A stretch of 37,272 nt of DNA, taken from a virus. Position numbers and translations under genes: made by a program. Position 1 is the stretch's first letter; every line of letters starts with the position of its first letter. Of this stretch, positions 25,132 through 32,609 are shown one piece after another. The notes under the pieces were generated by a model, which saw nothing but the letters and a program-made list of their open reading frames with translations, was not told the DNA's origin and did not search any database. The stretch covers positions 1-37,272 of IMG/VR virus record IMGVR_UViG_3300017989_000230; one strand, given 5' to 3'.

Positions 25132-26075
25132 CACCGCGTCTCCAACCACGTCTGCAGAACCTTGGCCTGGTCGGATAGCTGTGCAGTACGCAGGGCGATG
25201 TAGTCCCTCGCGACGAGCAGCTTCATCACCTGCACACCCACCCGGGTCTCGGGCAGGGACAGCGATTCCGTAGGCTGGCCCTTCACAGCGTTGTACGCCT
25301 TCTCGACTTCCTCGAACGGGTACTTGTAGAAGCGCTCGAGCCGACGCCCCTCACCCTCCTTGATCCTCGGGACCAGGTCGGGGTTGGGCTTCAAGTCGAG
25401 CGGCTTGTCGTCGGTGAACCTCTCCGAGCACACGTCGCAGACGCCATCCACCAGGTCGTCCTGGTCCTCGTTCCCACAGTCCAGGCATCGGTAGTGCGGC
25501 TGCGAGATGTCCATCTGGATGAAGCTCACCGGCGGGGGGGCGTAGACCACCCCCTCGTCGAGGAAGCACGCAGCCAGGTACCTACGTACCTCGGGATCGT
25601 ACTCCTCATCTCGGATCTGCCTGATGGTGTTGACTGCAGCCATCACCTGCGGGACAGACAGCTTGTGGATCATGGTGAAGATCGGGACCACGTTGTTGAG
25701 CGCGAGAGCGATTGGAACGAACACCTCCCAGGTCTCCCAAGGGAAGTTGTTCATGTGCAGTGTCTTCACCGCCTGGATCTTGTTCCTGTTGAGCTCGCTC
25801 GGGCCACCAGCGGGAAGCCTGCGCTTCAACTCCTCCCAGAGAGTCGCCGGCTCCCACTCGAACCACTCGGTCCCGAAGAGCTTGAGGAGCGCCGTGTCGA
25901 GGATGACCGGGTGCGTGTCGTGGTGACGGAACAAGTTGTGTGGAGTCACCGGCTTGGTAGGCGGCTCCTCGTCGGTTACCTCGGACGGGAGAACGGCGGC
26001 GTTCTTCTCCTCTTCCTCGTCCTGGAGGAGCTGATGGAAGAACCTCTCTGCGGGGTCGAGGTGATCCACGATCAC
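25131..26075 (-). CDS. Virion-block protein with zinc ribbon, 314 aa
   Basis: I do not recognise the family. The middle part is helical (EVFVPIALALNNVVPIFTMI, VMAAVNTIRQIRDEEYD). A zinc-ribbon-like segment reads YRCLDCGNEDQDD followed by GVCDVCSERF at about residues 194-218. The C-terminus is helical (VQVMKLLVARDYIALRTAQL). It begins two bases after the stop of the 547-aa gene and is coupled to the next gene. The position two genes upstream of the portal suggests head assembly; four proteins of the virion blocks in this window carry such Cys pairs. Confidence 0.8.
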   Translation of the reverse strand: MIVDHLDPAERFFHQLLQDEEEEKNAAVLPSEVTDEEPPTKPVTPHNLFRHHDTHPVILDTALLKLFGTEWFEWEPATLWEELKRRLPAGGPSELNRNKIQAVKTLHMNNFPWETWEVFVPIALALNNVVPIFTMIHKLSVPQVMAAVNTIRQIRDEEYDPEVRRYLAACFLDEGVVYAPPPVSFIQMDISQPHYRCLDCGNEDQDDLVDGVCDVCSERFTDDKPLDLKPNPDLVPRIKEGEGRRLERFYKYPFEEVEKAYNAVKGQPTESLSLPETRVGVQVMKLLVARDYIALRTAQLSDQAKVLQTWLETR

Positions 26076-26076
26076 C

Positions 26077-27720
26077 TCATGTGGACGGGGCGGCGATACG
26101 CGCGATGATCGTCTTGATGGGAGTGGGCAGCGACTCGAACACCGAGATGGGATCTGCCGAGAGGGCCTTGACGAACGCGCTGTCGAAGCGGTCCTCCAGC
26201 TTCTGCCGGTAGCTCTCCACCTGCAGCAGGTTGGTCAGGGCATCCTCGGTGAGGGTGTCACCCAGGTCGTTGGTCCAGCTCCACTGGTCGTTGACGTAGT
26301 CGCCGGCCATCTTGGTGATACCGAACAGGGAGAGGTAGGGGTCGGGGATCCCCCGGTCGTAGAAGCGGTCGAGTCCTGCCTCCTTGTCGAGCTCGGACAG
26401 CGCGATGACCAGCACCTCGGGGTCGACGCCGGCGGCCATCTTGCAGAGGTTGTCGAGCTGCGTGTGGAAGGAGTCGGCGCACGCCTGCTTACGCAGGTCG
26501 AAGTAGACCCGACGGCGCGGATCGACCTCGAGGCTGCCGTACTTCTCGATCACATCCGGCAGGGTGATGCCCCACCCGTGGGCCCGGGCCGCGAGCTTCG
26601 TGCAGTACTCTCGCCGCATCTCCGGGGGCAGTCCCTGGTGGTGCTGCAGGAACCACCCCGCGGCCTTCTCCACCTCGCCGTAGTTCCTGACGGGGAACTT
26701 CGGCTCTCCATGGATGACGAGAAGGCAGTCAGCGGCCGAGTTCTTCTCGACCTGGGGCTGCGGGGGAGGAGGCTCGGCATCCGGGACGTATGGCGAGGCT
26801 CCCTCCTGCTGCTCCTGCGGCTGCTGTGCGTGTTGCAGATGCTGGACCTGGGTGAGCTCGAGCCGCTTGGCCGCGACTTCGACCTCCTGCTGACGCAGAC
26901 GGAGCTCGTCCATCTGCATACTGAGCTGGTCGTCCTGCAGCTGCAGCTGCTGGGCCTGGGCGCGTAGCTGGGGGTCCGGGAAGTAGTCCGGGTAGGGCCT
27001 GCTGCTCGGACTGCACGGAGCGGCCTCGTTCGACCCTTCCGGAGCAGTCAAGGACCGTAGAGTACCGCCCACCCACAGAGACGCGACCTTCTCTCCCTGC
27101 GTCAACCTGATCTGGTTGACCTGCTCCATCTCCAGGCGCTTGGCCTGGTTCCGGAGCTCGTCCTGACGGAGGCGCAGCTCGTCCTGCTTGAGGTTGCACT
27201 CGTCGACCGCCTGCTGGATCTGGGAAGCCTGAGCACGCAGCTCGGGGGAGGGGAAGTGGTCGGTGTAGCTGCGCTCGGGCTCCTTGTCCGGAGAGGGCGG
27301 CGTCGTCAGGTCGCGGAGAGTGCCTGACGGGTAGAGATCGGCCGTCTTCTCCTGCTCGAGCTCCAGCAGGAGCTGCGCCGGCGGCTCCAGCCCGTGCGTG
27401 AGGCAGGCGTTGACGAGCCGGGCCGCGGCCGTCTTGGCCGCTTCCTCGGTCAGCGCGTGCCTGTTGGCCAGGAAGTAGACCGTGGACATGGCGGTGTGCG
27501 CCGGGTCCACCATCGCGTACTTCCTCATCTTCAGGCCGTGGTGAGAGTCCACCAGGACGAGCGCGAAGTGGTCGTCCGGGAGGGCATCGAGCTGCTCCGG
27601 GGACATGAAGGAAGCCGTCTTCACGAACCCCGGCATCGAGTCCGCGTCGGGCCATGCCTGGCGCAGGACGGAGTACTCCGGGTCGTCGTAGACGTCGAGC
27701 ACCATAGCAGCCATGCTCAC
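26077..27720 (-). CDS. Large virion-block protein with internal duplication, 547 aa
   Basis: Family not recognised. A GTG start at 27720 has GGAGG six bases upstream; an ATG at 27714 is the alternative. Two copies of an approximately 85-residue unit lie at about 124-205 and 210-296: each begins EKxAxL..GTLRxLT, then a Pro-rich stretch with (D/H)(H/Y)FP(S/D)P(E/Q)LRAQA, then a Gln/Glu/Arg-rich coiled coil containing DELRLRQ and AKRLE. Many K-x-A motifs occur (FVKTAS, QEKTAD, GEKVAS, VEKAAG, LDKEAG, ITKMAG). The C-terminus ends DPISVFESLPTPIKTIIARI. First gene of its block, behind a TTGACG-N18-TAAGAT promoter. Its long coiled coils and repeats fit a scaffold or internal virion protein, not proven. 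Confidence 0.82.
   Translation of the reverse strand: MSMAAMVLDVYDDPEYSVLRQAWPDADSMPGFVKTASFMSPEQLDALPDDHFALVLVDSHHGLKMRKYAMVDPAHTAMSTVYFLANRHALTEEAAKTAAARLVNACLTHGLEPPAQLLLELEQEKTADLYPSGTLRDLTTPPSPDKEPERSYTDHFPSPELRAQASQIQQAVDECNLKQDELRLRQDELRNQAKRLEMEQVNQIRLTQGEKVASLWVGGTLRSLTAPEGSNEAAPCSPSSRPYPDYFPDPQLRAQAQQLQLQDDQLSMQMDELRLRQQEVEVAAKRLELTQVQHLQHAQQPQEQQEGASPYVPDAEPPPPQPQVEKNSAADCLLVIHGEPKFPVRNYGEVEKAAGWFLQHHQGLPPEMRREYCTKLAARAHGWGITLPDVIEKYGSLEVDPRRRVYFDLRKQACADSFHTQLDNLCKMAAGVDPEVLVIALSELDKEAGLDRFYDRGIPDPYLSLFGITKMAGDYVNDQWSWTNDLGDTLTEDALTNLLQVESYRQKLEDRFDSAFVKALSADPISVFESLPTPIKTIIARIAAPST
26833..27351 (-). repeat. Tandem protein-level duplication inside the 547-aa gene
   Basis: Two adjacent units (about 27351-27106 and 27093-26833) encode similar 82-87-residue segments, each a GTLR motif, a Pro-rich linker and a coiled coil with DELRLRQ. 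The DNA has diverged, so this is an old duplication and not a recent repeat. Confidence 0.75.
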
Positions 27721-27750
27721 GATTCACCTCCAAGCACCTGTGCGACAGGG

Positions 27751-27780
27751 ATCTTACGGCGACAGACCCCCGATCGTCAA
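27751..27780 (-). promoter_or_regulatory. Sigma70-like promoter of the portal block
   Basis: On the minus strand TTGACG (27780-27775) and TAAGAT (27756-27751) are 18 bases apart, about 30 bases upstream of the GTG at 27720. Spacing and form equal those of the promoter at 3263-3292. Confidence 0.6.
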
Positions 27781-27804
27781 GCGAAAGCGAGGGGGTTCCT
27801 CCGC

Positions 27805-27812
27805 TATAAGGG
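27805..27812 (+). promoter_or_regulatory. TATAAGGG element, candidate phage promoter (copy 3)
   Basis: GCTATAAGGG lies 57 bases before the ATG at 27862, at the head of the rightward early/replication gene cluster and in the divergent gap with the portal block. The octamer is identical to copies 1 and 2. No canonical -35 box is seen 16-18 bases upstream. Confidence 0.5.
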
Positions 27813-27861
27813 AGACAAGTGTTAAACCGGACTTACGTCCTAGCCAGCGGAGGATTCTAAG

Positions 27862-28236
27862 ATGGCGATTGGTAGCAGATTCTCTGGCGGTGTCGGAGGG
27901 CAGGTCACGACACCCCAAGGTGCGCCCGAATGTTGGGGCTACGGCTACGACTACGACGACCACGACTGCCGGAGCCAGTGCGCGTTCCGGACGTCGTGCC
28001 TGTCGCAGTACGAGCGGTCCTACCGCGGGCGCCAGAGCGGCGGCGGGATCTCGATCCAGCGAGGATCACCACCCGGGCTCCGGCACAACAACCCACAGGC
28101 CACCGAAGATCAGCGGGAGGAGACGCCGCTGATCCAGCAGGTCGGACACAACATGCTCCTCGGGGCAGTGCAGTCGGCCTGGGACGAGATGCACGACGTC
28201 ATCGCCCGGTACCTGGGCGGCATCTTCCGCTACTAG
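27862..28236 (+). CDS. Small Cys/Tyr-rich protein of unknown function, 124 aa
   Basis: Not recognised. Residues 24-47 hold four cysteines in a compact pattern: CWGYGYDYDDHDC, then RSQC and AFRTSC, which could bind a metal or an Fe-S cluster. The rest includes a Gly/Arg-rich linker and a helical C-terminus (LLGAVQSAWDEMHDVIARYL). The ATG has GCGGAGG eight bases upstream. It is the first gene of the rightward cluster after TATAAGGG copy 3, so it should be among the first expressed of that unit. Confidence 0.75.
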   Translation: MAIGSRFSGGVGGQVTTPQGAPECWGYGYDYDDHDCRSQCAFRTSCLSQYERSYRGRQSGGGISIQRGSPPGLRHNNPQATEDQREETPLIQQVGHNMLLGAVQSAWDEMHDVIARYLGGIFRY

Positions 28237-28284
28237 TTGTCCACGTCAGGGCACCCTGGTAGACCACAGCATTCGGAGGGACAC

Positions 28285-28725
28285 ATGAACAGCCTCGGCG
28301 AGACCCTCAAGCAGCTCCGGGTGGCAAGAGGGAAGAAGCGTAGTCCGCTGGCGAAGAAGCTGGGGGTGAGTACCGAGTATCTCAGGTTGGTGGAATCCGG
28401 CAGGCGGATGCCATCAGCTGACCTCGTAAAGAAGATGTGCGAGGCTCTCCCCCTCCCCCCATTCGAGGCATTCGCGCTGAAGTACGAGTTCCTTCGCATC
28501 AAGTTCGCGGGGGAAGCCTCTGAGCTGGTCGACCTCGAAGAGGTATCGGCATTCGCGGACCTGTTCGTCCAGGAATTCAAGCAGTACGTCGACGAGGTGA
28601 TGACCGAGGCTGAGATCCCGGTCGATCGCAAGGTCGAGAACTCCAACTACCTGCTCGGTGTCGTCCACTTCGTGGTCAAGAAGGTCACCGGGCAACTTCT
28701 ACACGTCGAGGAGGACGAGGAATGA
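28285..28725 (+). CDS. XRE-family HTH regulator, 146 aa
   Basis: Residues 1-58 fit the HTH_3/XRE fold: LGETLKQLRVARGKKRSPLA as helix 1-2, KKLGVSTEYLRLVESGRRMP with the recognition helix and the conserved ESGxRxP turn, then SADLVKKMCEALPL. The remainder is helical (FADLFVQEFKQYVDEVMTEA) with an acidic end. The ATG at 28285 has CGGAGGG just upstream; the frame extends to 28237 without a ribosome site. The stop overlaps the next start as ATGA. It probably controls phage gene expression or dampens a host system; target unknown. Confidence 0.85.
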   Translation: MNSLGETLKQLRVARGKKRSPLAKKLGVSTEYLRLVESGRRMPSADLVKKMCEALPLPPFEAFALKYEFLRIKFAGEASELVDLEEVSAFADLFVQEFKQYVDEVMTEAEIPVDRKVENSNYLLGVVHFVVKKVTGQLLHVEEDEE

Positions 28726-29186
28726 CTTTCGAGAAGTTCGGGGAGATTGTGGAGCGCCGATTGGGCATCATCGGCAACGTGTTGGGGAAGAAGGGGCGCC
28801 ACTACAACCGCGGAGAGGAGCGCTTCCACAACTTCAAGCGCGGTGGTGAGATCGCCGGCGTCTCCCCGGAGCGCGCCCTGTGGGGTTACCTGACCAAGCA
28901 CCTCATCAGCGTCCTGGACATCATCGACGGCCAGGTCCCTCTCTCACAGGAGCTCATCGACGAGAAGATCGGGGACTGCATCAACTACTTCTTCCTCCTC
29001 GAGGGGCTGCTGACCGAGCGCCTGGGAATCGAGGAGTGCAAACCGGCCGCCGCTCTCTCCATCCGAGTACCCCGTGGCACCACGGCCGAGCAGCTGGAGC
29101 AGGCCATCAGGACCGGCGTCTTCCAGGACGCCTTGCTGAAAGCCGGTATCCCGGTGGACGAGACCAGCGTGGAGGTGATCTCATGA
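28722..29186 (+). CDS. MazG/DUF1599-like nucleotide-related protein, 154 aa
   Basis: The central part resembles the all-alpha MazG-like/DUF1599 proteins common in actinophages: RGEERFHNFKRGGEIAGVSP, then ALWGYLTKHLISVLDIIDG, and DEKIGDCINYFFLLEGLL, where Glu/Asp residues could bind Mg and a nucleotide. These families are linked to nucleotide pyrophosphatase activity or base modification, but the activity of this type is not established. The C-terminus (RVPRGTTAEQLEQAIRTGVF) looks like an added alpha/beta domain. It overlaps both neighbours (ATGA) and precedes thymidylate synthase, which supports a nucleotide-metabolism role. Confidence 0.65.
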   Translation: MTFEKFGEIVERRLGIIGNVLGKKGRHYNRGEERFHNFKRGGEIAGVSPERALWGYLTKHLISVLDIIDGQVPLSQELIDEKIGDCINYFFLLEGLLTERLGIEECKPAAALSIRVPRGTTAEQLEQAIRTGVFQDALLKAGIPVDETSVEVIS

Positions 29187-30112
29187 GTCTCAACATCGTC
29201 ACAATCAAGACCCACAACCTTGACAAGCTCCACTTCGAGCTCGTGCGCCGGCTCTTCCAGGAGGGTCGTACCTGGATCGTCGGGGAGGGTTCCTACGAGG
29301 GTCACAAGCGCCTCGAGTTCGACATGGCCGTGCTGCATGTCACCCACCCCGGCACCCGGCCGCTGGCTCCGATCATGCCCGAGGGCGTTCCCCCGGTCAC
29401 TGACGACGACACCATCGTCAACTACTGCGCGACCTACCTCATGGACGACCAGGCGCACAAGAACGAGATCTACACCTACGGCCAGTACATCAAGCAGCAG
29501 ATGTTCAAGGTCGTCGAGATGCTGAAGCGCAGCGGCGGCAACTCCAACCAAGCCACGATGAACATCGGCGGCCCCGAGTCCATCGACCAGAAGCACCCTC
29601 CGTGCCTGCGGCTCATCGACTGTAGGGTGATGAACGAGCAGCTTCACTTCTTCGTGTACTTCCGCTCCTGGGACCTCTGGGGCGGCCTCCCCGAGAACCT
29701 CGGCGGCCTGCAGCTCCTCAAGGAGAACATGGCGTCCCTCATCGGAGTCGAGGACGGCGAGCTGATCGCGATGTCCAAGGGGCTGCACCTCTACGACTAC
29801 TCGTGGCCCATCGCCCTGGCCCGCATCGGAGGCGACGTGCCCGAGGGCTCCAACCTCTCCAAGGAGGAGGCCGAACTGGGCGAGGGCTGGATGGTCCTCG
29901 AGAAGGCCGAGCCCGAGAAGGACACCTGTCCGAAGTGCGGGCACGAGATCGTCATCGACGAGGAGCAGAAGGAGCTCGAGGAGCGAGGCTTCTCTCGCTT
30001 CCCGATCTGCCCCTCCTGCGGGCTGGCGACTTGCGACAACTGCAACCCTGGCGGCCGTGGCTGCCAATGCCTCGAATGTGAGGAGACGGACGGGGAGGGA
30101 TACGATGACTGA
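29183..30112 (+). CDS. Thymidylate synthase-like protein with C-terminal zinc ribbons
   Basis: The enzyme family methylates dUMP to dTMP using methylene-tetrahydrofolate. In this 309-aa protein KHPPCLRL at 137-144 gives the catalytic Cys141; FRSWDLWGGLPENL at 160-173 aligns with the RSxDxxLGLPFNI signature; GLHLYDYS at 200-207 aligns with the substrate-binding DxHIYxNH. Asn172 occupies the position that selects dUMP, while dCMP hydroxymethylases have Asp there. NEIYTYGQYI at 94-103 and the general layout resemble archaeal-type ThyA. The last 65 residues carry eight or more Cys (249/252, 276/279, 284/287, 294/296/299), zinc ribbons not usual in ThyA. The ATG at 29183 overlaps the previous stop. 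Confidence 0.8.
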   Translation: MSLNIVTIKTHNLDKLHFELVRRLFQEGRTWIVGEGSYEGHKRLEFDMAVLHVTHPGTRPLAPIMPEGVPPVTDDDTIVNYCATYLMDDQAHKNEIYTYGQYIKQQMFKVVEMLKRSGGNSNQATMNIGGPESIDQKHPPCLRLIDCRVMNEQLHFFVYFRSWDLWGGLPENLGGLQLLKENMASLIGVEDGELIAMSKGLHLYDYSWPIALARIGGDVPEGSNLSKEEAELGEGWMVLEKAEPEKDTCPKCGHEIVIDEEQKELEERGFSRFPICPSCGLATCDNCNPGGRGCQCLECEETDGEGYDD

Positions 30113-30656
30113 CACACGCATCGAGGTCGGTTCGGTCGTGTGCGAGCGCAGCGCGGACTACCGTATAGGTAAGGTCAAGTCCATCACGGGTGGACGCTGC
30201 TGCGTGACGCTCTTCAAGACGGCTGACAAGGGGGAGGACGAGCTGCACTGCGACCTCGCGATGCTCTACCTGATGAGCGGGGGTGAGGCCAAGGAACAGT
30301 ACGAGTTCCGGGATGCCCCGCTCGCGCAGCTCGCCCTCCGCAAGAAGCTCGTCGAGCTGGACGACTGGCGCAAGGCCTCCCTTCTGCTGGATCAGAAGAT
30401 CACTACCCTGCGCGCCGACTTCCAGCACCACATCCACGAGATGCCCGAGTGCGCCTCTCCTCGGGCGTCCGCCACCAGGAAGACCACCGGCCCGCTCAAC
30501 CCCTGGGAGCTGGAGAGACGCCACGAGAACGAGGAGCTGATCGCTACCATCAAGGACGCCAAGAACACCGGCAACGATCGTCTCGCCGCGTGGCTCAACG
30601 AGCTCATGCACCTCCGTAGCAAGGAGGCCGAGAGGAAGAAGGAGCAGCAGCGATGA
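30105..30656 (+). CDS. Unknown protein with SH3/KOW-like N-terminus, 183 aa
   Basis: The N-terminal 45 residues (VGSVVCERSADYRIGKVKSI, then GRCCVTLF) look like a small beta barrel. The rest is helical and charged, with LALRKKLVELDDWRKASLLL and a Lys/Glu-rich end. No family is recognised. The ATG at 30105 is chosen because GGGGAGGG lies upstream and it overlaps the thymidylate synthase stop by eight bases; a frame extending to 30057 exists. Its stop overlaps the next gene as ATGA. Confidence 0.75.
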   Translation: MTDTRIEVGSVVCERSADYRIGKVKSITGGRCCVTLFKTADKGEDELHCDLAMLYLMSGGEAKEQYEFRDAPLAQLALRKKLVELDDWRKASLLLDQKITTLRADFQHHIHEMPECASPRASATRKTTGPLNPWELERRHENEELIATIKDAKNTGNDRLAAWLNELMHLRSKEAERKKEQQR

Positions 30657-31225
30657 AGTTCCTCGACTACTTCACACAAGAGGTAGAATACCCCGACGAC
30701 GTGGCCTCCAACCCCCTCCCACTGAACGTCTGGTGGAGCTACATCAGCAGCACGTTCCTCAACGGGTTCATCAACTACGTCGATCCCATCAAGGTCTTCG
30801 TCCTCGACCGCTACACCCGGTGGACAGACGACGTCGACGAGATCTCCATCCGGGAGCCCCCTGGCGCATTCCAGTGGTCCAAGTTCAAGGGGACGAAGGA
30901 GAAGGTACTGGAACTCGCATCAGAGGAGGGTCGTGTCTTCCACGCTTCCCTCAAGATGTTCGACGACGATGTGGTGGTCCTCTCTAGGCCCAAGAAGAGC
31001 AGGAACGGCCACCAACCGGGCGGGTACGTGTTCTTCTGGTTCGACTGCGACGTGAGCGACTGCTGTATCGGGAGATTCGAGACAGAGGACTCGGAAGAGG
31101 ATGTGGTGGCCGCGTTCGTCGAGTGGGTCGAGTGGGTCTCTGCCAACACCTGCGCCCAATACGGCGGAGAAGGATCTGCCAGGGAGCTACCACCACACGC
31201 GCTGTCGGGGTGGGTCTCATTCTGA
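30653..31225 (+). CDS. Unknown protein, 190 aa
   Basis: Not recognised. It is acidic and aromatic-rich, with strands such as GRVFHASLKMFDDDVVVLSR and GGYVFFWFDCDVSDCCIGRF, which suggest an alpha/beta or beta-sandwich fold. A helix AAFVEWVEWVSANTC follows. The start overlaps the previous stop; the next gene starts ten bases later. Located between nucleotide-metabolism and helicase genes; no function can be assigned. Confidence 0.78.
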   Translation: MKFLDYFTQEVEYPDDVASNPLPLNVWWSYISSTFLNGFINYVDPIKVFVLDRYTRWTDDVDEISIREPPGAFQWSKFKGTKEKVLELASEEGRVFHASLKMFDDDVVVLSRPKKSRNGHQPGGYVFFWFDCDVSDCCIGRFETEDSEEDVVAAFVEWVEWVSANTCAQYGGEGSARELPPHALSGWVSF

Positions 31226-31235
31226 AGGAGTAGCC

Positions 31236-32609
31236 ATGAAGTTCCTCAACCCAGACCCGACCCGTGCCTACATCACCAACCAGCTGTGGCTCCCCAAGGG
31301 CTTCATCCGGGTGAACTTCGTGAAGTCCGGGCTGGAGTTCTGGTCGTCCGGACAGAATGCCGAGTTCGTCCAGATGTGGGAGGAGACCCCCACGCATCTC
31401 ATCGTGCCTCGAGAATTCGCCAAGCAGCACCAGTACGCAGACTTCAAGTTCCCGGTCGTGGACATGACTCCCAAGAACTTCGAGCACGTCCCGTTCCGGA
31501 CCAACATCATCCCCCGCAACCAGACCCAGCGTGACTCGATGCAGGCGATGATCTCCAACCGCGGAGGTGTGCTCAACCTCGCCTGCGGGAAGGGCAAGAC
31601 CGTCATCGCTCTCTGGCTCGCGGCGCAGCTCAAGGTGCCTACCATCGTGATCGTCCACAACACCACGCTCGTCGACCAGTGGAAGGAGCGGATCCGGGAG
31701 CACCTCGACTACGACGGAGAGATCGGCACCGTCCAGGGCGACAAGTTCGACTGGGAGCACCCCATCTGCCTGGCGATGATCCACACCCTCGCTGGTCGGG
31801 CGCACGAGATGCCCCCACAGTTCCGACATCGCTGGGGGCTCACCATCTTCGACGAGGTCCACCACCTGGCCGCCCCCTGGTTCTCCAGGACCGCTCCCCT
31901 CTTCTACGGGCAGCGCTTCGGACTCACTGCTACTCCGGAGAGGGAGGACGGTCGGGAGAACGTGTTCTTCTTCCATCTGGGGCCCATCATCTACAGCGAC
32001 GTCAGCCAGGACCTGGTGCCAGACATCTTCTTCATGCGAGTACCGACGTGGCTCGACATGCAGAACGCGCAGGTGAAGGAGGAGGTGCTGGACGTCACCG
32101 GCTCCATCCACCTCTCCAAGCTACGCGGGTGGCTCGGCCGCAACGAGGAGCGGAACGGTATCATCGCAATGCACGTCCGCAACCTGCTCAAGAGCGGCCG
32201 CAGGATCCTCGCCCTGAGCCACAGCGTCGAGCACCTCAAGACGATGCACGAGATGTTCCCGGAGTCGGGGTTGTGCATCGGCGAGGTGGCCCAGGACCTA
32301 CGCTTCGAGATGCTGCAGCGCCAACTCGTGTTCGCCACCATCCAGATCGCGGCCGAGGGGCTCGATGAGCCCTCGCTGGATACGCTGATGATCCTCACGC
32401 CGTTCGGCTCGAAGAACTGGGTCGAGCAGGCCGTGGGTCGCATTCAGCGTCGCCGTGAAGGGAAGCAGAAGCCCCTCGTCGTCATCGTCGAGGATAACCG
32501 TGTCGAGAAGGTCCTCAAGGTCTGCCGGACGACCAAGAAGTCGTTCCGACGGCTCGGCTACAACTACCGGGTCGTCGATTGGGCAGACAGACTGGAGTGT
32601 ACACCGTGA
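31236..32609 (+). CDS. Superfamily 2 DNA/RNA helicase (XPB/UvsW-like)
   Basis: The 457-aa product has the SF2 motifs in order: a Q-like region NQTQRDSM at 95-102, Walker A ACGKGKTV at 116-123, a Ia-like HNTTLVDQWKERI at 141-153, DEVH at 206-209, GLTATPER at 229-236, then C-terminal motif IV-V (ILALSHSVEHLKTM, VFATIQIAAEGLD) and motif VI QAVGRIQRRREGK. An N-terminal domain of about 90 residues precedes them, as in T4 UvsW and XPB-type helicases. Such enzymes unwind branched DNA or R-loops during phage recombination and replication. The ATG at 31236 has AAGGAG upstream; the next gene starts at an overlapping GTG. Confidence 0.9.
   Translation: MKFLNPDPTRAYITNQLWLPKGFIRVNFVKSGLEFWSSGQNAEFVQMWEETPTHLIVPREFAKQHQYADFKFPVVDMTPKNFEHVPFRTNIIPRNQTQRDSMQAMISNRGGVLNLACGKGKTVIALWLAAQLKVPTIVIVHNTTLVDQWKERIREHLDYDGEIGTVQGDKFDWEHPICLAMIHTLAGRAHEMPPQFRHRWGLTIFDEVHHLAAPWFSRTAPLFYGQRFGLTATPEREDGRENVFFFHLGPIIYSDVSQDLVPDIFFMRVPTWLDMQNAQVKEEVLDVTGSIHLSKLRGWLGRNEERNGIIAMHVRNLLKSGRRILALSHSVEHLKTMHEMFPESGLCIGEVAQDLRFEMLQRQLVFATIQIAAEGLDEPSLDTLMILTPFGSKNWVEQAVGRIQRRREGKQKPLVVIVEDNRVEKVLKVCRTTKKSFRRLGYNYRVVDWADRLECTP

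Noticed and set aside
29183-30112. Possible dCMP hydroxymethylase instead of thymidylate synthase
   Set aside because: The residue that selects the pyrimidine is Asn172 in LPEN, as in dUMP-using enzymes; hydroxymethylases such as T4 gp42 have Asp there. Substrate use remains untested.
28985-30121. 378-aa minus-strand open frame opposite thymidylate synthase
   Set aside because: The plus strand shows clear thymidylate synthase motifs and coupled starts; the minus frame is a shadow.
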